Positions 42,044 through 52,192 of a stretch of 64,000 bases of DNA are shown piece by piece (position 1 is the first letter of the stretch; the number at the start of each line of letters is the position of its first letter). The DNA comes from Kordia periserrulae (GTDB lineage Bacteria; Bacteroidota; Bacteroidia; Flavobacteriales; Flavobacteriaceae). The stretch covers positions 1 to 64,000 of the forward strand of contig NZ_QBKT01000010.1 in NCBI RefSeq assembly GCF_003054265.1, given 5' to 3'. Position numbers and translations under genes: made by a program. Below the pieces are notes generated by a model that worked only from the letters and a program-made list of their open reading frames with translations, did not search any database and was not told the origin of the DNA.

Positions 42044-42778
42044 TTATTCATCATAGTTTTTCTTTCCCAAATCTTCATCTTTAATCTTCAAAAAGAAAAA
42101 TATATCTCCTGAAAAGGATTTTGCAAGTTCTCCAAGATCTACAAATGTAAACTGTCTAGCTAAACCTCTTATAAATTTTTCAAGGAGAGCGACTATTCTT
42201 GAATTGATGTAATTATATCCTTCGTTACTAAATTTTACATTCACACTAAAAAAACGTTTATATACAGATTGATTTTCTTTTAGTAGTATAGTTTCAAAAT
42301 CTTTCCACTCTTGTTCTACATTTAGACTTGGATTTCTTTTGGATGTAACTACATCTAGATTATAATACCTAGAATATTTTCCAAACTCAGAAAGTAAGTG
42401 TAAAAGTGTATTTAATTTTTGATTATTTTTAATAAAATTTTTATCCTCTTTTAAAAACTCATCTTTTTCATTTCTTAGTAAAAAGTAATTATTAATAACT
42501 TCTTCTTTTAACTCTATTATTCCATGTCCAGTTTTTCCTCCGAAAAATTTTAATTGATCAAAATTAGGAAACTCATCATTTTTTTCATGATAGCCTAAGC
42601 ATAAATAACATTTTAAAAATCTTTCAATTCCACTTGATAATATTTGCAATGGTAGATGGTAGAAATCATTTTCCATGTTAATTTTTTGAATTTCTCCAAA
42701 ACCTAATTTTATTAAGTTTATTGAATTTCTCAATTCTTGTAATAAATGGAGTTTCTTTACTGTTTCGTTATCTATCAT
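42044..42778 (-). CDS. Unknown, possibly HEPN-like protein
   Basis: This 244-residue helical protein is distinctly richer in A, T, Lys, Asn and Phe than its neighbours. The segment LSSGIERFLKCYLCLGYHEK...KTGHGIIELKEEVINNY resembles the central helices of HEPN domains, where an E-x-x-L-K helix is followed by a His-containing loop. However, no clear Rx4-6H catalytic motif is seen. It sits between a dispersed repeat and rtcB, and may be a recent insertion into the RNA-repair run. The HEPN assignment is weak. Confidence 0.6.
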   Translation of the reverse strand: MIDNETVKKLHLLQELRNSINLIKLGFGEIQKINMENDFYHLPLQILSSGIERFLKCYLCLGYHEKNDEFPNFDQLKFFGGKTGHGIIELKEEVINNYFLLRNEKDEFLKEDKNFIKNNQKLNTLLHLLSEFGKYSRYYNLDVVTSKRNPSLNVEQEWKDFETILLKENQSVYKRFFSVNVKFSNEGYNYINSRIVALLEKFIRGLARQFTFVDLGELAKSFSGDIFFFLKIKDEDLGKKNYDE

Positions 42779-42798
42779 AACTTTCTAATTCTAAATAA

Positions 42799-44232
<1,434 letters not shown>

Positions 44233-44277
44233 TCATTACTATTGAAAAAGTAGGTTACAAGATATTGTTTTTTAATG

Positions 44278-44309
44278 AACTCCGCTGACTCCATACGTTC
44301 AGCGGAGTT
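44278..44309. promoter_or_regulatory. Hairpin upstream of rtcB
   Basis: AACTCCGCTGA (44278-44288) pairs perfectly with TCAGCGGAGTT (44299-44309). It lies 82 bp before the rtcB start, without a strong following T run on the minus strand. It may be a leader structure or part of a terminator for the lanthipeptide gene. Confidence 0.5.
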
Positions 44310-44407
44310 TGACTACTTTGTCACATAGAAATGACATATTTACAATTCCGATACAAATATTTTTAAGTACTGCGCAATTATTTTGCGTAGTTTAATTTCG
44401 CAAAAAA

Positions 44408-44431
44408 AAGATTGGAAATAATTCCAATCTT
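44408..44431 (-). terminator. Terminator after the lanthipeptide gene
   Basis: AAGATTGGAA and TTCCAATCTT form a 10-bp stem with a 4-nt loop; on the minus strand it is followed by eight T residues. It lies 27 bp after the stop codon at 44458. Confidence 0.88.
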
Positions 44432-44457
44432 AAAATTAAATTCAAAATGTTTACTGA

Positions 44458-44637
44458 TTAACACGTTGTACCACCTGGGCATGAAGCATAGCAAGTGTTT
44501 TGTTTATCAGCTCCTGTAATCTCACAATTTGCACCACAAGTAACTGTTATAAAAGTCCCGCCTGTAGTTTGTTCTCTTGTGAGATTGGAAATTGATTTTT
44601 TTGAAAGTTTCAATGATTTTAAATTCTGTTTTTTCAT
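44458..44637 (-). CDS. Class I lanthipeptide-type precursor (orphan)
   Basis: The product has 59 residues from the ATG at 44637; the frame opens earlier, but a leader start is the obvious choice. The leader MKKQNLKSLKLSKKSISNL is the Bacteroidota class I type. It ends in TTGG (residues 24-27), a double-Gly cleavage site. The 32-residue core has Cys34, 38, 49, 53 and 59 with Thr and Ser placed to form several rings (VTCGANC, NTCYASCPGG, TTC). No LanB, LanT or dedicated LanC is adjacent; the nearest cyclase is 14 kb away. It has its own terminator, so it is probably expressed as a short message. Confidence 0.82.
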   Translation of the reverse strand: MKKQNLKSLKLSKKSISNLTREQTTGGTFITVTCGANCEITGADKQNTCYASCPGGTTC

Positions 44638-44750
44638 GATTATGTTTTTGAAATTAATAACTAACAATTTAGGAAAATACAACAGTAAAAGCAATTTAAA
44701 AGAGTCAAAATGATATAAGTACGAGTAATAATTTTATAGTGAAGTAATGT

Positions 44751-45047
44751 CTATGACATTGGTAATATTTCAATTACCTTACCATATACATTTTTTGTCC
44801 ATCCGTTAATTCTTCCATGATTATTTCCTATTAACAATCCGCGTTTGTTGTTTTTTCCTTTCACCAAATGTGTAAACACATTTCCGCGAACTTTACAAAA
44901 AACGATGTCGCCGACTTCGCAATCTTCCCAAGAAATGGGTTGTAACTTTACAGGTTGCTTCGATTTTAAAAGTGGCAACATAGAATTACCCGGTTCTTTT
45001 GAAATGATGGTCTCACCATCAAGAAGTTTTTGAATTTTCCAATTCAT
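44751..45047 (-). CDS. S24/S26 (LexA/signal-peptidase-like) fold protein
   Basis: This 98-residue protein has the Ser motif GNSMLPLLKSKQPVKL, EVGDIVFCKVRGN, and FTHLVK where the general base Lys would be expected. His or the following Lys may act instead. The final GLLIGNNHGRINGWTKNVYGKVIEIL is typical of the short S24/S26 domain. It lacks a DNA-binding or membrane region. It lies between the lanthipeptide and the divergent WYL gene and may be part of the stress-response module; a peptidase activity is unproven. Confidence 0.75.
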   Translation of the reverse strand: MNWKIQKLLDGETIISKEPGNSMLPLLKSKQPVKLQPISWEDCEVGDIVFCKVRGNVFTHLVKGKNNKRGLLIGNNHGRINGWTKNVYGKVIEILPMS

Positions 45048-45211
45048 AGTTTTAGTTTTTAAAAGTTATGTGTGTCATTATTGGCACACATATCTTTTGT
45101 AAAAACAGATTTCAAAAGGTTTTCAATGAACTGTTACGAAAGAAACAAGGAAGTACGCAATCTTTTTACGCAGTTTGTAAATTTTTACTATTTTAACTCC
45201 AAATACTAAAC

Positions 45212-46225
45212 ATGGCCATTAATAAAAACGCACTGATTCGCTACAAAACCATTGATAAATGCTTGCAAAACCGATATCGACAATGGACGTTAAACGACTT
45301 GATTGAAGCCTGCTCGGATGCGTTATACGAATACGAAGGTCGCGAAGTAAACGTAAGCCGCAGAACGGTTCAACTCGATATTCAAATGATGCGAAGCGAT
45401 AAATTGGGCTATAATGCGCCAATTATCGTTTACAATCGGAAGTTTTATAAATATGAAGATGAAGAGTATTCCATTACCGATATTCCTTTGAACGAAAACG
45501 ACATGAACGTATTGTCTGAAACCGTGGAAATGTTGAAGCAATTCAAAGATTTTTCGCTCTTTTCTGAATTAGGCGGCATTATTCAACGTTTAGAAGATAA
45601 AGTATATAGCGAAAAAACGCACCAATCTGCGATTATTCATTTAGACAAAAATGAAAATTTAAAAGGATTGCAACATTTAGACGTATTATACCAAGCAATT
45701 CTAAAAAAAATTGTCTTGCGATTGACCTATCGCTCTTTTAAAGCGCGTCATGCTTCGGAAGTAGTTTTTCATCCGTTTATTTTAAAAGAATACAACAATC
45801 GCTGGTTTTTGGTAGGTGTTGCTGAAAACAGTCCGAAAATCATCACGTTAGCGCTTGACAGAATTCTTCACGTAGATTACGACCTAACTATTCCGTATCG
45901 AAATGAAAATTTTAACGGAGATGATTATTACAAAAATACAATTGGTGTTACGGTTTTAGACAATAAACATATCCAACGTATTGTCCTAAAAATTGATCGC
46001 AACAATGCGCCGTATGTTACCACAAAACCTTTTCATAGCACACAAGAAATCATTTCCGTGCACAAAGATGGAAGCATTACCTTTCAATTACAAGTACATA
46101 TCAACTTTGAATTGGAGCGCTTGATTTTAGGCTTTGGCGATAGCATTGAAGTCCTAGAACCTAAAATTTTACGCAATCGTATTTATAGAAAACTAAGAAC
46201 TGCTGTTGCAAAATATAAAAAGTAA
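45212..46225 (+). CDS. WYL-domain transcriptional regulator
   Basis: This 337-residue regulator has an N-terminal helix-turn-helix (about 1-85) and a WYL domain (about 140-240), with LRLTYRSFKARHASEVVFHPFILKEYNNRWFLVGV. A WCX-like C-terminal region follows. WYL domains sense nucleic acids or nucleotides and often control RNA-repair and defence operons. It is divergent from the S24/S26-like gene and the rtcB run. A terminator hairpin (AAAAGGG/CCCTTTT, 46259-46280) follows it. Confidence 0.92.
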   Translation: MAINKNALIRYKTIDKCLQNRYRQWTLNDLIEACSDALYEYEGREVNVSRRTVQLDIQMMRSDKLGYNAPIIVYNRKFYKYEDEEYSITDIPLNENDMNVLSETVEMLKQFKDFSLFSELGGIIQRLEDKVYSEKTHQSAIIHLDKNENLKGLQHLDVLYQAILKKIVLRLTYRSFKARHASEVVFHPFILKEYNNRWFLVGVAENSPKIITLALDRILHVDYDLTIPYRNENFNGDDYYKNTIGVTVLDNKHIQRIVLKIDRNNAPYVTTKPFHSTQEIISVHKDGSITFQLQVHINFELERLILGFGDSIEVLEPKILRNRIYRKLRTAVAKYKK

Positions 46226-46545
46226 TACCTTCATAAATTCCTACAACTAAAACTTCATAAAAAGGGTTCTTTTCCCTTTTATTTTTAAGGTATTCACTTG
46301 CAGAAAACTTTTAAGAAGCCTGTACTTTCGCTTTGAAAGTTTAACGAAAAGTTCGCTTGTGTCATCACATAGAGGTTGTAGTCATTCAAATATGTGAGCA
46401 CATTCGAAATATAAACTTGCGGAAATCCTGAGTCTCGCGACTCGGGATTTTTATGTTTCGTTGTAAAGTTTTAAAAAAAGTTTCGTCCTATTACAGACTA
46501 TTTGATTTTGCGTATTTTAGCAAATCGCAAAAAAACGAAACAATT
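46226..46545. other. Intergenic region with two hairpins
   Basis: It contains the WYL terminator at 46259-46280 and a second hairpin at about 46426-46453 (AAATCCTGAGTC with GACTCGGGATTT and a T tail). That second hairpin looks like an intrinsic terminator or leader element just before the AhpD-like gene. No other gene is seen. Confidence 0.6.
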
Positions 46546-46881
46546 ATGGACAAATCATACTACAATCCAAGAGACTTAAAAAAATTCGGATCAATTACAG
46601 AATGGAGTGAAGAGCTCGGTAATAAATTCTTTGAATATTACGGGAAAGTCTTTGAAGAAGGCGCATTGACACCACGAGAAAAATCACTCATTGCATTAGC
46701 CGTAGCGCATACTGAGCAATGTCCGTATTGTATTGACGCCTATTCGCAAGATGGTTTACAGCGCGGAATCACCAAAGAAGAAATGATGGAAGCAATTCAT
46801 GTTGGTGCTGCTATCAAAAGTGGCGCAACCTTAGTACACGGCGTACAAATGATGAATAAAGTGAATAAGTTGGAGATGTGA
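46546..46881 (+). CDS. Arsenosugar-cluster AhpD/CMD-like peroxidase-related protein
   Basis: From the ATG at 46546 the protein has 111 residues; the longer frame to 46453 runs through a hairpin and is unlikely. It is a carboxymuconolactone decarboxylase/AhpD-fold protein with the redox motif CPYCIDAY (two Cys) and the following helix. Members of this subfamily are regularly found next to ArsS. It is the first gene of the + strand arsenosugar cluster. Its activity is not established; a thiol-based redox role is expected. Confidence 0.85.
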   Translation: MDKSYYNPRDLKKFGSITEWSEELGNKFFEYYGKVFEEGALTPREKSLIALAVAHTEQCPYCIDAYSQDGLQRGITKEEMMEAIHVGAAIKSGATLVHGVQMMNKVNKLEM

Positions 46882-47008
46882 TTTTTTACGCTTTTGGAAA
46901 AGCGTAAAAAATCATCCTGAGCGCAGTCGAAGGATTTTAACTTTGAAACAAAAAATCTACAACAATAAAAATTACGTAGATAATTAAGAAGAAATACAAA
47001 AGAAATAC

Positions 47009-48064
47009 ATGGCAGTAAAGTCCCTCAAAAAAAGAGAAAGTGAATTGGCAAGCACACAACGTCAGTTGGAGATTCTATCAAACGGAATTTTTCAAAGTGG
47101 CGAACTCCCTACGTTTGCTAATAAAATAAAAGAAACAAATCAATTTCCCCTGAAGCCTAAAAAGATTGAAATTTTACAAATCAATGTAGGTTATATGTGC
47201 AATCAGGTGTGCTCGCATTGTCATGTAGATGCTGGACCAGACAGAAAAGAAATCATGACGCGGGAAACCATGCAACAATGTTTGGATGTGATTGAAAAAA
47301 CAGGCGCACATACGCTCGATTTGACGGGCGGCGCACCCGAAATGAATCCAAACTTTCGTTGGTTTGTAGAAGAAGCTTCTAAAATTGGTGTGAAGGATTT
47401 TATTGTGCGTTCCAACTTGACCATTATTCGCGCCAATAAAAAGTATTACGACTTGCCAGAATTCTTTAAAAAACATAATGTACATGTGGTTTCCTCAATG
47501 CCACACTGGACACGTGGAAAAACAGACAAACAACGTGGCGACGGTGTTTTTGACAAATCCATCAAAGCTTTGCAAGAACTCAACGCGGTAGGTTATGGAA
47601 TGCCCGACAGCGATTTACGTTTGGACTTAGTCTACAATCCGTCAGGTGCATTTTTGCCTGGTGATCAAACTGCGATGGAAAAAGATTTCAAAAAAGCACT
47701 ATTGGAAGATTTCGGCATTCAATTTCACAATCTATTTGCCATTACCAATTTGCCAATCAGTCGTTTTCTCGATTATTTAATCGCTTCGGAAAACTATGAA
47801 GATTATATGTATTCGTTGGTAGAAGCATTCAACCCAAGTGCGGTGGCAAATGTAATGTGTACCAATACGATTTCTGTGAGTTGGGACGGTTGGTTGTACG
47901 ATTGCGATTTCAATCAAATGCTCGATTTAAAAGTCGCAAGTAACGTCAAGCATATTTCCGAATATAACGAAGAAATCTTGCAAAACAGAAACGTCATCAT
48001 TTCACAACACTGCTACGGTTGTACCGCTGGCGCAGGAAGTAGTTGTCAAGGAACCGTTGCGTAA
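47009..48064 (+). CDS. arsS: Arsenosugar biosynthesis radical SAM protein ArsS
   Basis: This 351-residue radical SAM enzyme has the iron-sulfur motif CNQVCSHC (CxxxCxxC, about 65-72) followed by HVDAGPDRKE. The Cys-rich C-terminus CYGCTAGAGSSCQGTVA is characteristic of ArsS. The enzyme attaches the 5'-deoxyadenosyl group of SAM to methylated arsenic. This is the committed step toward oxo-arsenosugars. It precedes rhodanese, glycosyltransferase, nucleoside phosphorylase and ArsM genes on the same strand. Confidence 0.92.
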   Translation: MAVKSLKKRESELASTQRQLEILSNGIFQSGELPTFANKIKETNQFPLKPKKIEILQINVGYMCNQVCSHCHVDAGPDRKEIMTRETMQQCLDVIEKTGAHTLDLTGGAPEMNPNFRWFVEEASKIGVKDFIVRSNLTIIRANKKYYDLPEFFKKHNVHVVSSMPHWTRGKTDKQRGDGVFDKSIKALQELNAVGYGMPDSDLRLDLVYNPSGAFLPGDQTAMEKDFKKALLEDFGIQFHNLFAITNLPISRFLDYLIASENYEDYMYSLVEAFNPSAVANVMCTNTISVSWDGWLYDCDFNQMLDLKVASNVKHISEYNEEILQNRNVIISQHCYGCTAGAGSSCQGTVA

Positions 48065-48173
48065 AGAGATTTTTTGAACTTTTAATTGTCACATCGAGCA
48101 TTATTGATATTAAAATGTATTTTAATTGATAATACCTAGCAAAGGTGTCGAGATGACTTTGATATTCAATTTC

Positions 48174-48698
48174 ATGGTAAAAAAAACATTCTACATACTA
48201 GCTTTTCTTTCTTTTGCTTTCGCGAATGGACAAACAGCACTCGACAGTCTTTTACAAAAAGAAAACAACGCTTCTGTGCCATACATCACTGTGGAAGAAT
48301 TGGCTAAAAAAGAAAATATCGTACTGCTGGATACGCGCGAAAAAGTAGAGTTTGAAACCAGTCATATTGAAAATGCAATTTGTGTGGGTTATGATAAATT
48401 CAAACTGAAAAAAGTCAAAAAATTACTTCCAAAAGATAAAAACACTCCGATTGTGGTGTATTGTTCCTTGGGAATTCGCTCAGAAGATATCGGCGAAAAA
48501 CTCCAAAAAGCAGGCTACACCAACGTGTACAATCTCTATGGCGGTATTTTTGAATGGAAAAATAAAGAACAATCTGTTGTGAACGACAAAGGAGAAACGA
48601 CTGAAAACGTACATACCTTCAATGAAGATTGGAGTATTTGGCTAAAAAAAGGCGTGAAAATTTTTGAGAAGAAAACATCTAAAAAAGACAAATCATAA
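48174..48698 (+). CDS. Periplasmic rhodanese-domain protein
   Basis: The ATG at 48174 gives 174 residues with a signal peptide (VKKTFYILAFLSFAFANGQT). A single rhodanese domain carries the active-site loop CSLGIRS, with Cys in place, and the DTREKVEFETSHIENA substrate segment. Such proteins move sulfane sulfur. It is separated from the next glycosyltransferase by a single base. The link to arsenic chemistry (thio-arsenicals) is suggestive, not shown. Confidence 0.85.
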   Translation: MVKKTFYILAFLSFAFANGQTALDSLLQKENNASVPYITVEELAKKENIVLLDTREKVEFETSHIENAICVGYDKFKLKKVKKLLPKDKNTPIVVYCSLGIRSEDIGEKLQKAGYTNVYNLYGGIFEWKNKEQSVVNDKGETTENVHTFNEDWSIWLKKGVKIFEKKTSKKDKS

Positions 48699-48699
48699 C

Positions 48700-49308
48700 A
48701 TGCATCACAGCAAAACGTTGGTCATGACTTTTACACGAAACCCTGAATTGGGAAAAGTAAAAAGTCGCTTAGCACAAGGCATTGGCGAAAAAGCTGCACT
48801 AGAAGTGTATATTACATTGCTAGCTCATACCGAAAAAGTATTGCGACAAATTGAAGCCGACAAATGTGTGTGGTATTCGGTTGAAGTTCGCAAAGATGAT
48901 TTGTGGGATGATGCTATCTATCAAAAAAAAGCACAAGTTGGCAACGATTTGGGCGAACGCATGCAAAACGCATTTACAGATGCTTTTCAGCAGCAGTATG
49001 AAAAAGTCATTATTATTGGAAGTGATTTGTACGATTTGAAACCGAAGCATATTCAAGAAGCAATGGAAGCTTTAAATCATCACGATGTTGTGATTGGCCC
49101 TGCAAATGACGGCGGTTATTATTTGCTCGGTATGAATAAAATGCACAAAGAAGCCTTTTTACCAAAAGATTGGGGAACAGCCACTGTTTTAAAAGACACA
49201 ATTAACGACCTCAACACAGAAAAAATTTATCGCTTAGAGACACTCAATGATATAGATTACGCGGAAGATTTACTACCTTACAAAACTTTTAAAAAATACA
49301 TTTCATAA
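48700..49308 (+). CDS. TIGR04282-type arsenosugar glycosyltransferase
   Basis: This 202-residue protein has a GT-A-like fold of the DUF2064 family. It contains FTRNPELGKVKSRLA, the DLGERMQNAF segment, VIIIGSDLYDL and GPANDGGYYLLGM. The ATG at 48700 is just after the rhodanese stop codon, suggesting translational coupling. In arsenosugar clusters this protein accompanies ArsS. It likely transfers a sugar or nucleotide to the arsenical intermediate. Confidence 0.87.
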   Translation: MHHSKTLVMTFTRNPELGKVKSRLAQGIGEKAALEVYITLLAHTEKVLRQIEADKCVWYSVEVRKDDLWDDAIYQKKAQVGNDLGERMQNAFTDAFQQQYEKVIIIGSDLYDLKPKHIQEAMEALNHHDVVIGPANDGGYYLLGMNKMHKEAFLPKDWGTATVLKDTINDLNTEKIYRLETLNDIDYAEDLLPYKTFKKYIS

Positions 49309-49317
49309 AATATATTC

Positions 49318-50130
49318 ATGTTAAAACACATTCAAGAAACCACCGAATATTTACAAAAAAAAGGATTTGACAATCCCGAAATCGGAATCGTTCTAGGAAC
49401 GGGATTAGGCAAATTGATTGACCATATAGAAATCATCGCGGAAGCACATTACAACAACATTCCGTACTTTCCATTAGCAACCGTAGAATTCCACACAGGA
49501 AAACTCATCTATGGAAATTTGGCAGGTAAAAAAGTCGTAGTGATGCAAGGGCGTTTTCATTTGTATGAAGGCTACGATTTTGTAGATATTACCTATCCAA
49601 TTCGCATCATGCATCAATTGGGAATTCAAAAACTATTAGTTTCCAACGCAGCTGGTGCTATCAATCTTGACTATAAAAAAGGCGACATTATGATTATTGA
49701 TGACCATATCAATCTTCAAGGTGGCTCGCCATTGGCTTTCAAAGGTGTGAGTCAATTTGGAGAACGTTTTGCCGACATGAGCGCGCCATACGATGCCAAC
49801 ATGATTGCCACAGTTGAAAAAATTGCCGCAACACACAATATCGATATTCAAAAAGGTGTCTATGCAAGTGTGGTGGGACCGCAACTAGAAACACGTGCCG
49901 AATACCGAATGCTTAAAATTATTGGTGCCGATGCTGTGGGAATGAGTACGGTTCCGGAAGTAATTGTAGCAAATCATCTAAACTTGCCATGCTTAGCAGT
50001 TTCTGTACTGACGGACGAATGCGATCCTGATAATTTAGCACCTGTAGACATTGCCGATATCATCGCAGTAGCAGGAAAAACAGAACCAAAAATGATTACA
50101 CTATTTACTGAATTGATTAAAACGCTGTAA
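49318..50130 (+). CDS. Purine-nucleoside phosphorylase, class I
   Basis: This 270-residue enzyme phosphorolyses purine nucleosides. Phosphate and substrate motifs include LGTGLGKL, the GRFHLYEGY segment with a catalytic-site His, SNAAGAINLDYKKGDIMIIDDHINL, and GPQLETRAEYRMLKIIGADAVGMSTVPEVIVA. In this cluster it could remove adenine from the dimethylarsinoyl-5'-deoxyadenosine made by ArsS. It starts 9 bp after the glycosyltransferase gene. Confidence 0.94.
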   Translation: MLKHIQETTEYLQKKGFDNPEIGIVLGTGLGKLIDHIEIIAEAHYNNIPYFPLATVEFHTGKLIYGNLAGKKVVVMQGRFHLYEGYDFVDITYPIRIMHQLGIQKLLVSNAAGAINLDYKKGDIMIIDDHINLQGGSPLAFKGVSQFGERFADMSAPYDANMIATVEKIAATHNIDIQKGVYASVVGPQLETRAEYRMLKIIGADAVGMSTVPEVIVANHLNLPCLAVSVLTDECDPDNLAPVDIADIIAVAGKTEPKMITLFTELIKTL

Positions 50131-50256
50131 TTGTTTTTCGTTTTTTGTGTTTTGTTGTTTGTCGTTAACTGAAAATGTAGAATTTAAAATTACAAACAAC
50201 TGATAACAAATAGCAAAAAGCCGAAAAACAGAGAACAAAAAACAAAGAACAAAAAA

Positions 50257-51225
50257 ATGAGTTATTTAGAAACGACACACGACGTATATAAAGAAGCAGC
50301 ACTCACGCCCGATGTGGGACTGTGCTGCACTACGAATCCGATTTGGGAATTGCCAGGTTTAAAAATTCCAAAAATCATGCAGGAAATGAACTATGGTTGT
50401 GGAAGTACGGTGCATGCGCGCGATTTAACGAACAATCCGACAATGTTATACGTAGGTGTTGGTGGTGGCATGGAATTGTTGCAATTTGCGTATTTCAATC
50501 GTCAAAAAGGCGGCGTGATTGGTTTGGATGTTGTGGATGAAATGTTAGAAGCTTCTCGCAAAAATTTTAAAGAAGCCGAAGCACAAAACGATTGGTTTAA
50601 AAGTGAATTTGTAGACTTGCGAAAAGGTGATGCGCTCAATTTGCCTGTGGAAGATAACAGCATTGACGTAGCGGCACAAAACTGCTTGTTCAATATTTTT
50701 AAAACGGACGATTTAAAGAAAGCCATTGCCGAAATGTACCGCGTACTAAAACCACACGGAAAATTAGTCATGAGCGATCCAACGTGTGAACAACCGATGA
50801 ACGAAACCTTACGAAATGATGAACGTTTGCGTGCATTGTGTTTAAGTGGAAGTTTGCCGATTGCAGAATATGTGAAAATGTTGACAGATGCTGGTTTTGG
50901 AACAATTGAAATTCGCGCTAGAAAACCCTATCGTATTCTCGACCCGAAAAATTATCCAACGGACGAATTGATTTATATCGAATCGATTGAAGTGGCAGCA
51001 ATTAAAGACCCAATGCCCGCTGACGGACCGTGTATTTTTACAGGAAAAGCTGCGATTTATTTTGGAACAGAAGATTATTTCGATGATGAAAAAGGGCATG
51101 TTTTATTGAAAAATCAGCCAATTGCTATTTGTGATAAAACCGCAAAAGCCTTAGCCGATTTAGGACGCGACGATATTTTTATTTCAGAATCTACCTATCA
51201 TTACGACGGTGGTGGCTGTTGTTAA
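50257..51225 (+). CDS. arsM: Arsenosugar-type arsenite methyltransferase ArsM
   Basis: This 322-residue SAM-dependent methyltransferase has a class I fold: LYVGVGGGMELLQFA motif I, IGLDVVDEMLEASRKN, and VAAQNCLFNIF. Conserved Cys residues for As(III) binding are in GLCCTTNPIW near the N-terminus and CEQPMNET in the centre. The C-terminus ends in GGGCC. ArsM methylates arsenite to mono- and dimethylarsenite, the substrate of ArsS. It is separated from the PNP gene by a low-complexity 126-bp spacer. Confidence 0.9.
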   Translation: MSYLETTHDVYKEAALTPDVGLCCTTNPIWELPGLKIPKIMQEMNYGCGSTVHARDLTNNPTMLYVGVGGGMELLQFAYFNRQKGGVIGLDVVDEMLEASRKNFKEAEAQNDWFKSEFVDLRKGDALNLPVEDNSIDVAAQNCLFNIFKTDDLKKAIAEMYRVLKPHGKLVMSDPTCEQPMNETLRNDERLRALCLSGSLPIAEYVKMLTDAGFGTIEIRARKPYRILDPKNYPTDELIYIESIEVAAIKDPMPADGPCIFTGKAAIYFGTEDYFDDEKGHVLLKNQPIAICDKTAKALADLGRDDIFISESTYHYDGGGCC

Positions 51226-51619
51226 TGAGAATTGAGTAGTGAGATGTTAGCAGTGAGATTTTTTTGTTTTTAAACTCAAGTCGTCACTTCGATTCCTATA
51301 ACAAAAGCTATTCATTTTTGGTAAAATTTTAGCTATTTGTGAGAAGCTGAATCAAGTTCAGCTTGACAAAATACGTTTTCAATTGTAAATAAAAAATATT
51401 GGTACATTTTCAAATTATCAAATTGACACATTGAAAAGAGCCGTCACTTCGAGTGATTTTGAGGGACGAAAAATCGTATCGAGAAGTACTATGAAGTATC
51501 AAAATTTATGAATCACTACTTGTCAGATTGAGCGCAGTCGAAATCACTAAGAAACTTAGATGTTTCAAAAACTTCTCGACTGCGCTCGAAGTGACAGTTT
51601 AATTGCCTAACTTCAACAA
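51226..51619. other. Repeat-rich intergenic region
   Basis: No gene is seen over about 390 bp. It holds an AAGCTGAA/TTCAGCTT hairpin (51344-51364) of the same family as the tRNA inserts. An element at about 51440-51490 (CACTTCGAGTG to TATCGAGAAGTACT) follows. A GAGCGCAGTCGA inverted repeat pair lies at 51530-51587. Confidence 0.65.
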
Positions 51620-52003
51620 ATGCAAACGTTTACCTTCAACCATATCGCGCTTTCTGTAAAAGATGTAGACAAAGCCGTTGCATTCTACCAAAAGGTATTT
51701 CAGTTCAAGGAAATTGAAAATACAGCTTCCAATTCTGCAACAAGATGGTTGGCGATTGACGAAAGGAGACAATTACATCTCATTCCACGTCCGGAAGCAG
51801 ACATTAAAACCAATAAAGCAGTGCATTTTGCGTTGGCGACAGCAAATTTTGATGCGTTTGTCAATTTTTTACAAGAATTAAAAATTCCCTATTCCGATTG
51901 GCGCGATACTCCAAACAAAGATTATATCCGAAACGACGGAATACAACAAGTCTATTTTCAAGATGTAGACGGCTATTGGATGGAAGTCAATAATGATGTG
52001 TAG
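51620..52003 (+). CDS. VOC/glyoxalase superfamily protein
   Basis: This 127-residue protein has the paired beta-alpha-beta-beta-beta fold of the vicinal oxygen chelate family. It begins FNHIALSVKDVDKAVAFYQKVF and ends VYFQDVDGYWMEVNND, with likely metal ligands His and Glu. Relatives include glyoxalases, fosfomycin-type thiol transferases and extradiol dioxygenases. The substrate is undefined. It may be unrelated to the arsenosugar pathway. Confidence 0.85.
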   Translation: MQTFTFNHIALSVKDVDKAVAFYQKVFQFKEIENTASNSATRWLAIDERRQLHLIPRPEADIKTNKAVHFALATANFDAFVNFLQELKIPYSDWRDTPNKDYIRNDGIQQVYFQDVDGYWMEVNNDV

Positions 52004-52017
52004 CTACTTTCTTTGTC

Positions 52018-52038
52018 ATTCCGCACTTGATGCGGAAT
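52018..52038. repeat. Short palindrome, GTCATTCC...GGAATC family
   Basis: ATTCCGCA pairs with TGCGGAAT around a 5-nt loop, flanked by GTC and CC. Similar elements at 55010-55029 and 62628-62647 have the same ATTCC...GGAAT ends with different inner stems. They are shaped like Neisseria dRS3 elements. Confidence 0.65.
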
Positions 52039-52192
52039 CCACTTTGAAAACTTTCGTAATAACGTATTGTCGTTTTAATTTCTTAAATAAAAACTTCCGA
52101 AAGGTTTATACAAACTACACGACCAATTTCTAACACTTTCAATCTGTAAAAACGACTAAATAGCCCAAAAAGAATGCGTAAATTTGTAATCT

